Below the pieces are notes generated by a model. It worked only from the letters and a program-made list of their open reading frames with translations, did not search any database and was not told the origin of the DNA. A DNA stretch of 64,000 nucleotides, taken from assembly GCF_003385845.1 (NCBI RefSeq), contig NZ_QRDJ01000011.1, positions 1 through 64,000 on the forward strand, given 5' to 3'. This stretch comes from Kushneria indalinina DSM 14324. GTDB lineage: Bacteria; Pseudomonadota; Gammaproteobacteria; Pseudomonadales; Halomonadaceae. Both the position numbers and the translations under genes were made by a program. Of this stretch, positions 9,130 to 19,163 are shown in pieces (position 1 is the first letter of the stretch; each line of letters starts with the position of its first letter).

Positions 9130-9423
9130 ATGCGTGATGCAATACGCGAACAGGCCACCACCATTATCGCCCGCATTCCCGAAGGGCGTGTGACAACCTA
9201 TGGGGCCATTGCGAAAATGACCGAGGGGGCCACGGCGCGCTCGATTGGCGCACTGCTGCGCCTGCTGCCGGAAGGGCACACGCTGCCCTGGCATCGCGTG
9301 GTGGCCGCCGGCGGCCGTTTGGCCGACCATGAAGGCGCCCGCGTTCAGCGTGAGATGCTGAGCGCCGAAGGGGTAGTATTCGATGCGCGCGGACGTATCC
9401 CGGAGCGTTTTTTCTGGCCCTGA
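9130..9423 (+). CDS. Alkyltransferase-like protein (Atl, MGMT family)
   Basis: Small 97-residue homologue of the DNA-binding domain of O6-alkylguanine-DNA alkyltransferase. The active-site PCHRV motif is replaced by PWHRVVAAGG, so tryptophan stands where the alkyl-accepting cysteine would be. This is the hallmark of Atl proteins, which bind O6-alkylguanine and pass it to nucleotide excision repair rather than repairing it directly. The N-terminal IPEGRVTTYGAIAKM and the arginine-finger-like ARSIGALLR helix are conserved. It is divergent from the amidotransferase-like gene, with a 73-base gap. Confidence 0.9.
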   Translation: MRDAIREQATTIIARIPEGRVTTYGAIAKMTEGATARSIGALLRLLPEGHTLPWHRVVAAGGRLADHEGARVQREMLSAEGVVFDARGRIPERFFWP

Positions 9424-9565
9424 GCGCCGGTCAGGAGCACCTCGCTCTGCATATCGCATATCGCATGTCGTATCCGCTCCGTAGCGCGACGCCAGCCTCC
9501 GGGCTCAGTCAAACACCTGGTATTACAACACCATCACGATATATTCCGAGCAGGGAGCCTGACCG

Positions 9566-10168
9566 ATGCCCACCATGATCGCACCGGGTTTTGAAAAGCG
9601 TCTGCGGGCGCTGTCGCCTCGCCAGGCGCTGGCCTTCATGGCCTCCCTGAGTGAGCGGTTGATGCCCAACTATCGCCTCTATGCCGAGATCGGCGCGACA
9701 GGGGATGCCCACGGCGTGACCAGCATTCTGGCGCTGGTGTGGGAAAGCCTTGGCGTGCGGGATGCCAAAATCAACTTTGAGCGCCAGGCGGAAAAGCTCG
9801 CGGCGTGTGAACCGCCGGAAGACGATGACAGCTTTGGGGCGCGCATTGCCCGGGATCTGACGCTTGCCCTGTCCGCCTGCATGGACGTTTTGTCGGGTCC
9901 CGCAGGTGAGGCGCCGGTGGACGTCAGCCGTTTGTCCATTGGCGGTATCGAGCGCTTTATCGAGATGAGCGCCGGTGAGGCCATCAATGATGATGTCGAG
10001 CGCGAGACATTGATCGATGATCATGCGCTGATGAGCGATGAGCGCGCCTTCCAGCTGGCGGTGCTGGAGAGGGTCGAGACGCAGACGCTGGATCGCGCGG
10101 GGCTTCGCGAATTGCGAGAACTCGGGAAAAACGAGGGCGTCAGCAATCTGGGGCTGACGGCAGAGTAG
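9566..10168 (+). CDS. DUF416 family protein (YjaG-like)
   Basis: A 200-residue cytosolic protein of unknown function resembling E. coli YjaG. Shared features are the FMASLSERLMPNYRLY segment near the start, LALVWESLGVRDAKINFERQ in the middle and the closing LRELRELGKNEGVSNLGLT. It is helical and acidic, with no signal peptide or membrane segment. It sits between atl and the convergent hisF, and a long perfect hairpin follows the stop codon. No function can be assigned from context. Confidence 0.85.
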   Translation: MPTMIAPGFEKRLRALSPRQALAFMASLSERLMPNYRLYAEIGATGDAHGVTSILALVWESLGVRDAKINFERQAEKLAACEPPEDDDSFGARIARDLTLALSACMDVLSGPAGEAPVDVSRLSIGGIERFIEMSAGEAINDDVERETLIDDHALMSDERAFQLAVLERVETQTLDRAGLRELRELGKNEGVSNLGLTAE

Positions 10169-10187
10169 ACGCAGGGCTGATCACCAA

Positions 10188-10220
10188 GGCATGCGGCGCC
10201 GACGGACGACGCCGCATGCC
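10188..10220. terminator. Perfect 11-bp hairpin between convergent genes, no T-tract
   Basis: GGCATGCGGCG at 10188-10198 pairs perfectly with CGCCGCATGCC at 10210-10220 across an 11-base loop. It lies between the DUF416 gene and the end of hisF. It lacks a T-run on either strand, so it may instead protect 3' ends or act as a bidirectional pause/termination element. Confidence 0.5.
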
Positions 10221-10228
10221 GGCAGGGC

Positions 10229-11002
10229 TCAAAGGCGCATTTCGATGCCCTGAGCGGCCATGTACTGCTTGGCCTGTTCGATGGTGTACTCGCCAAAATG
10301 AAAGATGCTGGCGGCCAGCACGGCGTCTGCGCCGCCTTCCTTTACGCCTGCGACCAGATGGTCAAGGCTGCCCACCCCGCCCGAGGCGATGACCGGCACC
10401 GACACGGCGTCGCTGATGGCTCGCGTGACGCCCAGATCGAAGCCCTCCCGGGTGCCGTCACGGTCCATGCTGGTCACCAGCAGTTCTCCGGCGCCGTAGT
10501 CCACCATTTTGCGTGACCATTCAACCGCGTCGAGTCCGGTTGGCCTGCGCCCGCCATGGGTAAAGATCTCCCAGCGTGGCGGCTCGCCGCCCTCGCTGAC
10601 CCGCTTGGCATCGATGGCCACAACGATGCACTGGCTGCCAAAACGCTGAGAGGCTTCATATACGAAGTCGGGATCGGTCACGGCGGCCGTGTTGATCGAC
10701 ACCTTGTCGGCGCCGGCGTTGAGCAGGGCGCGGATGTTGTCGCAGCTGCGAATACCGCCGCCGACGGTCAGCGGAATGAAGACCTCGCCGGCGATCCGGC
10801 TGACCATGTCAAGCGTGGTCCCCCGTGCCTCGTGGCTGGCGGTGATGTCGAGAAAGGTAATCTCGTCGGCATTTTGTTCGTTGTAACGTCGGGCGACCTC
10901 GACCGGGTCGCCGGCATCACGAATGCCCAGAAAGTTGACGCCCTTGACCACGCGACCGCGGTCCACGTCCAGACAGGGAATAATGCGTTTTGCCAGTGTC
11001 AT
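10229..11002 (-). CDS. hisF: Imidazole glycerol phosphate synthase cyclase subunit
   Basis: The cyclase half of the HisF-HisH synthase, which uses ammonia delivered from HisH to close the imidazole ring, giving IGP and AICAR. The 257-residue TIM barrel starts [14 protein letters not shown] with the catalytic Asp11-type residue. It has a second phosphate site in [10 protein letters not shown] and the second catalytic aspartate in VTSMDRDGT. It is last in the hisB-hisH-hisA-hisF order, 17 bases after hisA, and so is probably co-transcribed. Confidence 0.98.
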   Translation of the reverse strand: MTLAKRIIPCLDVDRGRVVKGVNFLGIRDAGDPVEVARRYNEQNADEITFLDITASHEARGTTLDMVSRIAGEVFIPLTVGGGIRSCDNIRALLNAGADKVSINTAAVTDPDFVYEASQRFGSQCIVVAIDAKRVSEGGEPPRWEIFTHGGRRPTGLDAVEWSRKMVDYGAGELLVTSMDRDGTREGFDLGVTRAISDAVSVPVIASGGVGSLDHLVAGVKEGGADAVLAASIFHFGEYTIEQAKQYMAAQGIEMRL

Positions 11003-11019
11003 GTGCTTCTCCGGGCGTA

Positions 11020-11766
11020 TCAGCCGCGCTGTGCCTCAATGGTGTCACACAGGGTCTGGGCCTCGGCCAGGTCGAGCCGGTCTTCGTAGATGGCCCGCCC
11101 GGTGATGGCGCCGACAATTCCTGCAGCGGCCACATCCGCCAGCTTCTGCACGTCCTCGATATCGGTTACACCGCCGGAAGCGATGACCGGCACCCCGCCG
11201 TGACTGGCCATTTCGACGGTGGATTCAACGTTGACGCCGTTCATCATGCCGTCGCGTGAAATGTCGGTATAAATAATGGCGCTGACGCCATCTTCGGCGA
11301 AATGGCGGGCCAGATCCACGGCGCGCATGGTGGAGACTTCCGCCCAGCCGTCGGTGGCCACGTAGCCGTCCCGGGCATCGAGCCCGACCATGATATGGCC
11401 GGGGAATTCCTTGCACATCTGACGCACGAAGTCCGGGTCGCGGACGGCCTGGGTGCCGATGATGACCCAGCTGACGCCGGCGTCCAGATAGCTCTGAATC
11501 ACCTCGCGGGTGCGGATGCCGCCGCCGATCTGGATGGGCAGATCCGGGAAGCGGGCGGCAATCGCCCTGACGGCGTCCGCGTTGACCGGACGACCCTCGA
11601 AGGCGCCGTTGAGATCCACCAGGTGCAGCCGCCGTGCGCCGGCATCCACCCAGCGCTGTGCCATGGCCACCGGGTCTTCACCATAGGTGGTCGAGTCTTC
11701 CATTCGGCCCTGCTTGAGGCGAACACACTGACCGTCTTTCAGGTCGATGGCGGGGATGACCAGCAT
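11020..11766 (-). CDS. hisA: ProFAR isomerase
   Basis: Catalyses the Amadori rearrangement of ProFAR to PRFAR in histidine synthesis. The 248 residues form a TIM barrel with [17 protein letters not shown] at the start (catalytic Asp8), [12 protein letters not shown] as a phosphate-binding loop, and the second acid in [14 protein letters not shown]. It lies between hisH (47-base gap) and hisF (17-base gap) on the same strand. Confidence 0.98.
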   Translation of the reverse strand: MLVIPAIDLKDGQCVRLKQGRMEDSTTYGEDPVAMAQRWVDAGARRLHLVDLNGAFEGRPVNADAVRAIAARFPDLPIQIGGGIRTREVIQSYLDAGVSWVIIGTQAVRDPDFVRQMCKEFPGHIMVGLDARDGYVATDGWAEVSTMRAVDLARHFAEDGVSAIIYTDISRDGMMNGVNVESTVEMASHGGVPVIASGGVTDIEDVQKLADVAAAGIVGAITGRAIYEDRLDLAEAQTLCDTIEAQRG

Positions 11767-11813
11767 GGGGATTCCTTTATCCTTGTCGTGAAATGTCCCG
11801 GTCGCAGAAGCCG

Positions 11814-12458
11814 TCAGGGCGACCAGGTCACAAAGTTTGCCAGCAGTCTGAGGCCGGCATCGGCACTTTTTTCCGGATGAAACTGTACGGCAAAGACGGC
11901 GTCACGGCCGGTGGCCACGTGCGCCCGGCTGCCGGCGTAATCGATGTAGCCCATCGCATGGGCATCGTCATCGGCCTGGACGAAATAGCTGTGCACGAAG
12001 TAGAAGCGCTCGCCGGTCGGGATGCCTTCCCACAGTGGGTGCATGTGGTGCTGATGCACGCGGTTCCACCCCATGTGGGGCACCTTGAGCCGCTGGCCCT
12101 GATCGTCCAGGGCCGTATCATCAAAGCGCGTGACCCGGCCGGGCATGTAGCCCAGGCAGCGCACGCCGCCGTTTTCCTCGCTCTTGTCCATCAGCATCTG
12201 CTGACCGACACAAATGCCCAGCAGCGGCTTGCTGGCATCACTCAGAAGCTCCTTGACCAGCCCGGTCAGCTCGGTGCGCTCGAGCTCTCCCATGCAGTCA
12301 CGGATCGCGCCCTGACCGGGCAGTACCACCCGTGAGGCGCCCTTGATGGCACGGGCATCCCGCGTGATGGTGACCCGCTCATCGGGGCTGACGTGCTCGA
12401 TGGCCTTGGCCACCGAGTGCAGGTTTCCCATGCCGTAATCGATGATGGCAATCGTCAT
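11814..12458 (-). CDS. hisH: Imidazole glycerol phosphate synthase glutaminase subunit
   Basis: Class I glutamine amidotransferase that supplies ammonia to HisF. The 214 residues include the intact nucleophile elbow in [11 protein letters not shown], and the His-Glu pair in [11 protein letters not shown] near the C-terminus. The start [16 protein letters not shown] is placed at the ATG ten bases after an AAGGAG site; an in-frame GTG three codons upstream lies too close to that site. It belongs to the hisBHAF cluster. Confidence 0.97.
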   Translation of the reverse strand: MTIAIIDYGMGNLHSVAKAIEHVSPDERVTITRDARAIKGASRVVLPGQGAIRDCMGELERTELTGLVKELLSDASKPLLGICVGQQMLMDKSEENGGVRCLGYMPGRVTRFDDTALDDQGQRLKVPHMGWNRVHQHHMHPLWEGIPTGERFYFVHSYFVQADDDAHAMGYIDYAGSRAHVATGRDAVFAVQFHPEKSADAGLRLLANFVTWSP

Positions 12459-12508
12459 GCTGGACACACTCCTTGCCGGTCGGCATCACGCCGGCCGGAC
12501 GGTGTTGG

Positions 12509-13108
12509 TTACAGGCTGCCCTTGGTCGAGGCGATACGCCCTGTCATGCGTTCATCCGGGGAGACCGCCATGCGCAGGGCGCGCCCGAAGGCCTTGAAGA
12601 TGGTCTCGACCTGATGGTGGGCGTTGTCACCCTTCAGGTTGTCGATATGCACCGTTGCCCGGGCGTGACTGGCAAAACCCTGAAAGAACTCGGACACCAG
12701 CTGGGTCTCGAAGGCGCCGATGGTGGCGCGCGTGAACTCGGCGTTCATGAAAAGTCCCGGGCGGCCGGAAAAATCGATTACCACGCGCGAGAGCGCCTCA
12801 TCCAGCGGGACGTAGGCGTGCCCGTAGCGATGGATGCCGCGCTTGTCGCCCAGGGCTTCGGCGAAGGCCTGACCCAGGGTGATGCCGGTGTCCTCGACCG
12901 TATGGTGATCATCGATATGACGGTCACCGTCGGCATGGATTGTCAGATCGATCATGCCGTGGCGCGCGATCTGGTCGAGCATGTGCTCGAAAAAGGGCAC
13001 ACCGGTATCGGCCTTGAGCTCGCCCTGACCGTCAAGATCGAGTGAGACGCTGACGCGCGTTTCGCTGGTGTGACGTGAAATACTGGCGCGTCGCGGCGAC
13101 TGGGTCAT
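12509..13108 (-). CDS. hisB: Imidazoleglycerol-phosphate dehydratase
   Basis: Manganese enzyme that converts IGP to imidazole acetol-phosphate. At 199 residues it is the monofunctional form, without the N-terminal phosphatase domain of enterobacterial HisB. Metal-binding histidines are in [10 protein letters not shown] and GDNAHHQVE. The start [14 protein letters not shown] is chosen because an AGGGAGCC site lies just upstream, and homology does not extend into the longer open frame. It is the first gene of hisBHAF; the promoter should lie in the 262-base gap shared with the divergent AsmA-family gene. Confidence 0.97.
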   Translation of the reverse strand: MTQSPRRASISRHTSETRVSVSLDLDGQGELKADTGVPFFEHMLDQIARHGMIDLTIHADGDRHIDDHHTVEDTGITLGQAFAEALGDKRGIHRYGHAYVPLDEALSRVVIDFSGRPGLFMNAEFTRATIGAFETQLVSEFFQGFASHARATVHIDNLKGDNAHHQVETIFKAFGRALRMAVSPDERMTGRIASTKGSL

Positions 13109-13370
13109 GAAGGCTCCCTGTAGAAAAAGGATCACCGCCTTTAAGGCGTAATGGGTAACAACGATATCAAAAGCGGGGCACGCTCGCGCGGCTCGATGCG
13201 CCGGGGCCTTTTGTAGGGCGCCCGAGCGCTTGCGCCGGCGCGTCATTATAGAGAAGGGGAGTCACCATCCGCTACACTAGCGCCCGCAATTGATGCGCCG
13301 GTTCATGACATGATGACGAGGCCTGTCAGGGACGTTATCGGGTGCGACAGGGTCTTCTGGAGAGTATTCA

Positions 13371-15704
13371 ATGAAAGCGTTGTTCAGGATAGTGCTGGCG
13401 GCGATGGGGGTGCTGGGGCTGCTAGCCGTGGCCGTGGTCATTTATGCAACGACCTTTCTCGATCCCAACGATCTCAAACCGCGGCTGGCCGATGCCGTGC
13501 GCGAACGCACAGGACTGGAGCTGTCGCTCAACGGGCCTCTGTCCTGGACTTTCTATCCGCGCATCGGGGTTACCGTTGAAGACGCCTCTGCGCGTCTTCC
13601 TGATCAGAGCGATGATGACGCACCCTTTGCCGCCTTCAACCAGGCTGAGGCGCGGCTACGATTCGCACCGTTGTTGAGCGGCAATATCGAGGTCGATGGG
13701 TTTACGCTCGACGGGCTTCGTCTCAACCTTGAGCGAGATGAGCAGGGGCGTGGCAACTGGGAAACACTGATCGATACCGTGGCGCATCAGGAGAATGCTC
13801 CGGCGGCTTCGACGTCACGGCGGCCTCAGCGCGTCACGACGGCCGGTGAGCGTCCTCTGACGATGGATGTCGCCAGTGTGCAGGTCACCGACGGCCGGGT
13901 GCATTTCGATGATCGCCAGCACGATCGTGAGATCGCGCTCTCCTCGCTGGCTCTGCTGGCGTCGAATGTCACCTCGGGGGACGCTTTTCCGCTGGAGCTG
14001 TCCTTTGCCGTGGAAAGCTCCCAGCCCGAAATGACCGGCAATGTCAGTTTGAAGAGTCAGGCCAGCCTCGATCTGAACGACGCCGTTTATACCCTGAATG
14101 GCCTGGCGCTGAAGGGGGCGGCACGTCTGCCGGCGCTGGATAGTGCACGCGATCAGAACTTCAGCCTCAATGCCCCCAGACTGGTCGCGGATCTGAACCA
14201 GCAGCGCTATACGTTCGAGAAGGCGGCGTTTGACGGGGCCCTTCATCTGTCGTCTCTGGGCGAGCCTGCCCTGCCGCTGGGCGGTGAGATCAGTGGCGAG
14301 GTGTCGCTCAGGGACGATCATGCAGTGCTGACCGAATTTGCGCTCAGCAGCGGTCAGCTGCTGCGCCTGACGGGCAGCGGTGAGGCCGACCAGCTGAGCG
14401 ACGATCTGCACTGGCAGGGTCAGGTCGAGATGGCACCGGCCGATCTTCGCAGCTGGCTGGAGCGGCTGGGGCAACTGCCGGCCACCGCAGACGCACAGGC
14501 ACTGCAGCGAGTAGGGTTCTCTTCTCGTGTCGAAGGCGACAGGCACGTGGCGCGGTTGACGGATCTGGCGATCGATGTCGACGGTACTGCCCTTGAAGGG
14601 GAGGCGTCGCTGGGGCTGGAGGCACCGCTTTTGCATGCCGATCTGGAAGGAAGCACGCTGGATCTGGACCGCTACCTGCCGCCAAAGGCAACGCAGCCGC
14701 CGCAGGCAGAAGGCACCCCGCAGGTTCGGGAAAGCGAGACGGCGCAGACCACCGGTCAGAAGGCCTCCTCAAGCGAGAATGCCCGGGCGCTGGCCCGCGC
14801 ACTGGACCTTGCCCTGGCGCTGCGACTTGAAGCGCTCAGGGTGCGAGGCATCCAGCTCGAGAACGTGACCCTCAAGGCTCAGGGTCGTGAGGGGCGCTAT
14901 CGCCTTCCGGAGCTGGCAGCCGAGCTCTATGACGGAACGCTCAGGGCCAGCGGCACCATGAACGTTGCGGCCTCCTCGACGGCGCTCTCCTTCGAGCCAC
15001 GGCTGGCGGATGTGGCGCTGCAGCCTCTGCTGCGTGACGCGCTGGACCGGGACAACCTCTTTCGCGGTACGCTCAACGCCCGTGCGACACTGTCTTCCAG
15101 CTTTGACAATAATGCCTCCCCGCTGGCTCACCTTGATGGCAAGGCGGCGTTCGAGATCGCTGATGGCGCCATGATGGGCATCAATCTGCCGGGCCAGCTC
15201 TGCACCACAGCGGCCATGCTGCAGGGCAACAGCACCTCGCATGAGTGGGGCAGCGATACCGGGTTCGACGAGTTCGCTGCGACCTTCGATATTGTTGATG
15301 GGGTGATCAAAAACGACGATTTGAAGGTGGCCCTGCCGGGTATCGATATTACCGGTAACGGCCAGATCGACTTGGGAGCGCAGAATCTGGATATGGCCCT
15401 GGCGGCCCGACTGGTGGATACCGCTGATACCCAGGGGTGCCCGGTCAGCAATACCCTGAGCCGTATACCGCTGCCGCTGCACTGCTCGGGAGATCTGAAG
15501 GACGCTCCGGCCCAGTGGTGTCGTTTTGACACTGGCGCCTTTCGCGCCATTCTGCAAAAGACAGCCGCCAATGAGGGGCAGGAGAAGCTGCGTGAGCATC
15601 TGGACCGGCAGCTTGAAGGCAGGCTGGGCCAGCGCATCGAAGAAAAGCTGGGCGAGGATTCCGGCAGCAATCTGAGAAACGCCATCAAGGGGCTTTTTCA
15701 GTAA
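13371..15704 (+). CDS. AsmA family envelope protein
   Basis: A 777-residue protein with one N-terminal membrane helix (residues 4-26) and a large periplasmic, beta-rich region. The opening TFLDPNDLKPRLADAVRERTGLELSLNGPLSW is typical of AsmA, as is the C-terminal DUF3971/AsmA_2-like stretch ending near a short charged helix. AsmA-like proteins form bridge-like tubes implicated in phospholipid movement to the outer membrane. The start follows GGAGAG. It lies next to mutY in the order asmA-mutY-yggX seen in other gamma-proteobacteria. Confidence 0.88.
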   Translation: MKALFRIVLAAMGVLGLLAVAVVIYATTFLDPNDLKPRLADAVRERTGLELSLNGPLSWTFYPRIGVTVEDASARLPDQSDDDAPFAAFNQAEARLRFAPLLSGNIEVDGFTLDGLRLNLERDEQGRGNWETLIDTVAHQENAPAASTSRRPQRVTTAGERPLTMDVASVQVTDGRVHFDDRQHDREIALSSLALLASNVTSGDAFPLELSFAVESSQPEMTGNVSLKSQASLDLNDAVYTLNGLALKGAARLPALDSARDQNFSLNAPRLVADLNQQRYTFEKAAFDGALHLSSLGEPALPLGGEISGEVSLRDDHAVLTEFALSSGQLLRLTGSGEADQLSDDLHWQGQVEMAPADLRSWLERLGQLPATADAQALQRVGFSSRVEGDRHVARLTDLAIDVDGTALEGEASLGLEAPLLHADLEGSTLDLDRYLPPKATQPPQAEGTPQVRESETAQTTGQKASSSENARALARALDLALALRLEALRVRGIQLENVTLKAQGREGRYRLPELAAELYDGTLRASGTMNVAASSTALSFEPRLADVALQPLLRDALDRDNLFRGTLNARATLSSSFDNNASPLAHLDGKAAFEIADGAMMGINLPGQLCTTAAMLQGNSTSHEWGSDTGFDEFAATFDIVDGVIKNDDLKVALPGIDITGNGQIDLGAQNLDMALAARLVDTADTQGCPVSNTLSRIPLPLHCSGDLKDAPAQWCRFDTGAFRAILQKTAANEGQEKLREHLDRQLEGRLGQRIEEKLGEDSGSNLRNAIKGLFQ

Positions 15705-15791
15705 CGATCTCAGTAACGACCCTCCACGTCAGGCACTGTACCGAGTGTGGTGCCTGCACCTTTGTATTTATCTCTGGGCGAGAGCCGATTC

Positions 15792-16880
15792 GTGAGTACT
15801 TTTGTGAAGGCCCCGCAGCCGCTGGATGCCGAGTATTTCCGCACCCGTTTGCTGGGCTGGTTTGATCAATATGGCCGCACCCACCTGCCGTGGCAGCAGG
15901 ACAGGAGCCCTTACCGCGTCTGGGTATCAGAAATCATGCTGCAGCAGACGCAGGTGGCGACCGTCATCGGCTATTTCGAGCGCTTCATGCAGCGTTTTCC
16001 GGACGTTGCGGCGCTGGCGGCGGCCGACCAGGATGAGGTGCTGCATCTCTGGACGGGACTGGGCTATTACGCCCGTGCCCGGAACCTGCATCGTGCCGCC
16101 CAATGCGTCGTTCATGAGCATGGCGGCGAGTTTCCGGTCGAAAGCGTGGAGGCACTGAGTGGGCTGCCGGGCATCGGGCGTTCAACAGCCGGAGCCATCA
16201 TCGCACAGGCCACGGGCCATCGAGCCCCCATACTGGATGGCAATGTCAAACGGGTACTGACGCGGCTGCACGGTGTCGAGGGCTGGCCCGGCAGGCCAGA
16301 AGTCGAGCGCAGGCTCTGGCAGCTGGCCGAGCACTATACGCCGCACTGGCGCTGTGCTGACTTCACTCAGGCCATGATGGACATGGGGGCCACCCTCTGT
16401 ACACGTCGACGCCCCAGCTGCCTGCTGTGTCCCTTTGAGGCAGATTGTGTGGCGCATGCGCGTGGAGAAGAGCATCGCTTTCCCGAGCCGAAGCCGAAAA
16501 AGGAGAAACCCGTTCGGCAGACACTGATGCTGATGCTGCGTGATGAGGATGGTCGGATATTACTCGAACAGCGCCCATCAAGCGGCCTGTGGGGCGGCCT
16601 GTGGGGATTGCCACAGTTTGACGACCAGGGAGCACTGGAAGCGTGGCTGGGCCATGAAATGTCCGATAGCGTCGTACAGGGGCAATGGCGATGCTTTACG
16701 CATGCCTTTACGCACTTTCGACTTGAGATCACGCCCGTTCAGGCGCATCTACCCCACCAGGGGAATCGTCACGCCGAAGCAGGACGGCGCTGGTACGATC
16801 CGGATCAACCCGACAGCATAGGACTGGCGGCGCCGGTAAAGGCACTGCTTGAGTCCCTGTCATCATCTACGCTCCTGTAA
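15792..16880 (+). CDS. mutY: A/G-specific adenine DNA glycosylase
   Basis: Removes adenine mispaired with 8-oxoguanine in base excision repair. About 362 residues. It has the catalytic glutamate helix in [11 protein letters not shown], the helix-hairpin-helix [12 protein letters not shown], and the catalytic aspartate in [11 protein letters not shown] 4Fe-4S loop is seen as [17 protein letters not shown]. The C-terminal NUDIX-like domain (GGLWGLPQF) recognises 8-oxoG. I chose the GTG at 15792 with GGGCGAG upstream; an ATG 15 codons earlier is possible. yggX follows after 25 bases and is probably co-transcribed. Confidence 0.96.
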   Translation: MSTFVKAPQPLDAEYFRTRLLGWFDQYGRTHLPWQQDRSPYRVWVSEIMLQQTQVATVIGYFERFMQRFPDVAALAAADQDEVLHLWTGLGYYARARNLHRAAQCVVHEHGGEFPVESVEALSGLPGIGRSTAGAIIAQATGHRAPILDGNVKRVLTRLHGVEGWPGRPEVERRLWQLAEHYTPHWRCADFTQAMMDMGATLCTRRRPSCLLCPFEADCVAHARGEEHRFPEPKPKKEKPVRQTLMLMLRDEDGRILLEQRPSSGLWGGLWGLPQFDDQGALEAWLGHEMSDSVVQGQWRCFTHAFTHFRLEITPVQAHLPHQGNRHAEAGRRWYDPDQPDSIGLAAPVKALLESLSSSTLL

Positions 16881-16905
16881 GGACGCGCTGACAAGAGGTA
16901 TTGCA

Positions 16906-17178
16906 ATGACTCGTACGGTATTTTGCCGCAAGTACCAGCAGGACATGGAAGGACTGCAGATGCCGCCGTTGCCTGGCGCAAAAGGTCAGGACATCTATGA
17001 CAACATTTCCAGAAAGGCCTGGGAGGAGTGGCAGGCGCTACAGACGCGACTGATCAATGAAAAGCGACTCAATATGCTCGATCCCGAGACGCGCGATTAC
17101 CTGATGGTGCAGATGACGCAGTTCTTCAACAATGAAGAAACCGACAGTGCTGAAGGCTATGTGCCGCCCTCTGAATAG
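16906..17178 (+). CDS. yggX: Fe(II)-trafficking / oxidative-damage protection protein YggX
   Basis: A 90-residue protein of the YggX family, which protects iron-sulfur clusters and limits Fenton damage. It begins [17 protein letters not shown] with the conserved Cys7, followed by [20 protein letters not shown] and the C-terminal [11 protein letters not shown]. The start is the internal ATG with AAGAGG upstream, which matches family length; the longer frame reaches back into mutY. The pairing with mutY makes functional sense, because both respond to oxidative damage. Confidence 0.96.
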   Translation: MTRTVFCRKYQQDMEGLQMPPLPGAKGQDIYDNISRKAWEEWQALQTRLINEKRLNMLDPETRDYLMVQMTQFFNNEETDSAEGYVPPSE

Positions 17179-17206
17179 TTTTTTTGAAATAATCTGGAAA
17201 CAGGTG

Positions 17207-17235
17207 TTGACCTGAGAAGAGGTTTTCGATTTAAT
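17207..17235 (+). promoter_or_regulatory. Sigma-70 promoter of the tRNA-Phe-Gln-Thr unit
   Basis: TTGACC at 17207-17212 and TTTAAT at 17230-17235 are separated by 17 bases. Transcription should start about 10 bases before the first mature tRNA. Confidence 0.75.
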
Positions 17236-17252
17236 ACGCAGCCGTTGGCAGC

Positions 17253-17328
17253 GGCCAGATAGCTCAGTCGGTAGAGCAGGGGATTGAAAATCCCCGTGTC
17301 GGCGGTTCGATTCCGTCTCTGGCCACCA
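17253..17328 (+). tRNA. tRNA-Phe (GAA)
   Basis: A full cloverleaf with acceptor stem GGCCAGA/TCTGGCC, D-arm AGCTCAGTCGGTAGAGC and anticodon loop TTGAAAA. The T-arm has GGTTCGATTCC and CCA is encoded. 76 bases. Confidence 0.97.
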
Positions 17329-17333
17329 TCTGC

Positions 17334-17408
17334 TGGGGTATAGCCAAGTGGTAAGGCACCGGTTTTTGGTATCGGCATTCCCAGGTTCGAGTCCTGGTAC
17401 CCCAGCCA
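17334..17408 (+). tRNA. tRNA-Gln (TTG)
   Basis: The acceptor TGGGGTA pairs with TACCCCA. The D-loop is short and the anticodon loop TTTTGGT gives TTG. The T-arm has GGTTCGAGTCC and CCA is encoded. It is 75 bases long and lies five bases after tRNA-Phe. This tRNA is a likely substrate of the SelU encoded upstream. Confidence 0.97.
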
Positions 17409-17433
17409 CTTCAGTACTTTGCATACTGAATAT

Positions 17434-17509
<76 letters not shown>

Positions 17510-17545
17510 TTCCAAATTGCCATATGTGTAATCTGGAACAAAGAA

Positions 17546-17570
17546 ACCGCCTCCAAGGGCGGTTTTTTTA
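17546..17570 (+). terminator. Terminator of the tRNA operon
   Basis: A stem formed by ACCGCC and GGCGGT is followed by seven T residues. Confidence 0.85.
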
Positions 17571-17788
17571 TGTATCGATGCCGATGCCCTAGTAACAGTA
17601 AGCAGTGGTAGCTCTTGCTTCTGTCGAAAGCATGGATAACCCCCATGGGTAGCTCTGATGCGGCTACAACAGGGGCTGACATTATCGCAGGATAAGCATA
17701 GGGCATGCTTGTGTTGCCAGCCCGCGCTGGATGTGTCAAACAGGGAGTGCATCCTGTCTGTATCGCATACCCCCTACTAAAGGGTTAC
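17571..17788. other. Gene-free stretch upstream of the cold-shock gene
   Basis: Together with the csp leader, 17571-17946 has no convincing gene. An antisense open frame across it also covers tRNA-Thr and has no recognisable protein features. I see only the candidate csp promoter at its right edge. Confidence 0.5.
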
Positions 17789-17817
17789 TTGACCCGATAG
17801 AGCGATAGGTGCACTAT
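17789..17817 (+). promoter_or_regulatory. Candidate promoter of the cold-shock gene, with a long leader
   Basis: TTGACC at 17789-17794 and CACTAT at 17812-17817 are 17 bases apart; the -10 match is weak. It would give a 5' untranslated leader of about 120 bases, consistent with the long structured leaders of cspA-type messages. Confidence 0.45.
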
Positions 17818-17946
17818 GACCCGGGTGGTTAACAAGGCAGTATATCGTCAGTTGTAATCGATCCTGTCGAGAGCATATGAATGGCTATCTTGTTTTTGCC
17901 CGTTGGGGGCTAACCATCATTAATTTATTGCACAGGTATCAAAAGC

Positions 17947-18150
17947 ATGGCAACTGGCACTGTTAAGTGGTTCAACGACAGCAAAGGCTTCGGTTTTATT
18001 TCTCCTGACGATGGTGGCGACGATCTGTTCGCACACTTCTCCGAGATTCAGGCAGAAGGTTTCAAGTCGCTGCAGGAAGGCCAGAAGGTCTCCTTCAACG
18101 TCACTCAGGGTAAAAAAGGCCTGCAGGCTTCTGCAATCCGCCCCGAGTAA
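17947..18150 (+). CDS. Cold-shock protein (CspA family)
   Basis: A 67-residue single cold-shock domain. Both RNA-binding motifs are present: [10 protein letters not shown] (RNP1) and DLFAHFSEI (RNP2). Such proteins bind single-stranded RNA and act as RNA chaperones during cold shock or growth restart. The gene is monocistronic, with a long leader and a strong terminator. The exact paralogue (cspA, cspC, cspE or cspD) cannot be told from this window. Confidence 0.95.
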   Translation: MATGTVKWFNDSKGFGFISPDDGGDDLFAHFSEIQAEGFKSLQEGQKVSFNVTQGKKGLQASAIRPE

Positions 18151-18174
18151 ATCGGTAGATTAAATTCTGCTGTA

Positions 18175-18206
18175 AAGGGAGCTGCTATTGGCAGCTCCCT
18201 TTTTAT
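18175..18206 (+). terminator. Terminator of the cold-shock gene
   Basis: AAGGGAGCTGC pairs with GCAGCTCCCTT around a TATTG loop, followed by a T-rich tail. Confidence 0.88.
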
Positions 18207-18305
18207 TTGTGCTTTTTAGTGCCTTGTTTACTTGTGTCTACCGTTTACCTGCCCGTTCGGCATCGCTCTATTCCTTTCATTGCATCATTGCCTGTCAGTA
18301 CATAC

Positions 18306-18899
18306 TCAATAGACGAGATGCGCGCCATATCCCCAAAGCAGTACGGCAATGGCAAGCAGTACTTCAAGTACCAGCACGCCAATCCCCAGCGTCGAGCTGG
18401 AAACGATAAAGCCCTCCTTGCGATCTATGCCCAGAAAGCCCGGTATACCCAGATAGAGCAGGTAGCCCGTATAGCAAAGCCCCGCGACACCGGCCAGCAC
18501 ACACAGCCATAGCATTGGGTACAGGGCCACCAAACCTGCCAGAAACATGGGGGTGGCAACGTATCCAGCAAAAACAATGCAGCGGTTCAGGTCGGGATGG
18601 GTGGGGTATCGCTGTGCCATGCGATGAACAACAAGCCCCATCAAGGCGATGGCGCCCAGAATGGCAAGATAGAAGAGGATAGCCAGTTGTAGTGCACTGA
18701 CCATGGAAAGTGTTACCACGGCCGAACGGCCGAAGCCCCAGCCTACGGTGGTGGTGCCGATAAATGCGCAAACGACGGGTATGGTAGCCAGCAATAAAAC
18801 GTGACTGGCATACATGTGGGTTGCGCTTTCGTGTTCACCTTCGATGTGTTTCCACTCTCGGTGAGGGTGAGCCATCAGGCCCCAGACATGGTGAATCAT
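18306..18899 (-). CDS. Yip1-domain multi-pass membrane protein
   Basis: A 197-residue inner-membrane protein with about five hydrophobic helices. It begins MIHHVWGLMAHPHREWKHI, an opening typical of bacterial Yip1/DUF1282 proteins, and has AGYVATPMFLAGLVALYP in the centre. The start is placed where GGGAG precedes the ATG; the longer frame adds 23 unlikely residues. Function in bacteria is not established. The gene is antisense to its neighbours and stands alone. Confidence 0.8.
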   Translation of the reverse strand: MIHHVWGLMAHPHREWKHIEGEHESATHMYASHVLLLATIPVVCAFIGTTTVGWGFGRSAVVTLSMVSALQLAILFYLAILGAIALMGLVVHRMAQRYPTHPDLNRCIVFAGYVATPMFLAGLVALYPMLWLCVLAGVAGLCYTGYLLYLGIPGFLGIDRKEGFIVSSSTLGIGVLVLEVLLAIAVLLWGYGAHLVY

Positions 18900-19163
18900 G
18901 ATGCACTCCCAGGACCGTTTGAGGCCCAAAACAGTGTTGATGTCACTGACGAACGAGCCATGCTTCATGTGGTTGGCTACCGGGAAACGGTCGCCTATCA
19001 GGTACTATAGTTGGCGATGTAATGGGTTCAGACATCTATTGGTCGATAGAAGGGTATGCTCAGGCAGAGCGGCGCTTTTTCAGCCATGCTTGTGATGACA
19101 GAAAGTACGCCTCGGTGGATGGGTTGGGGCGGTATCCGGGCGCATACTTTTCAGGGGGCGGTA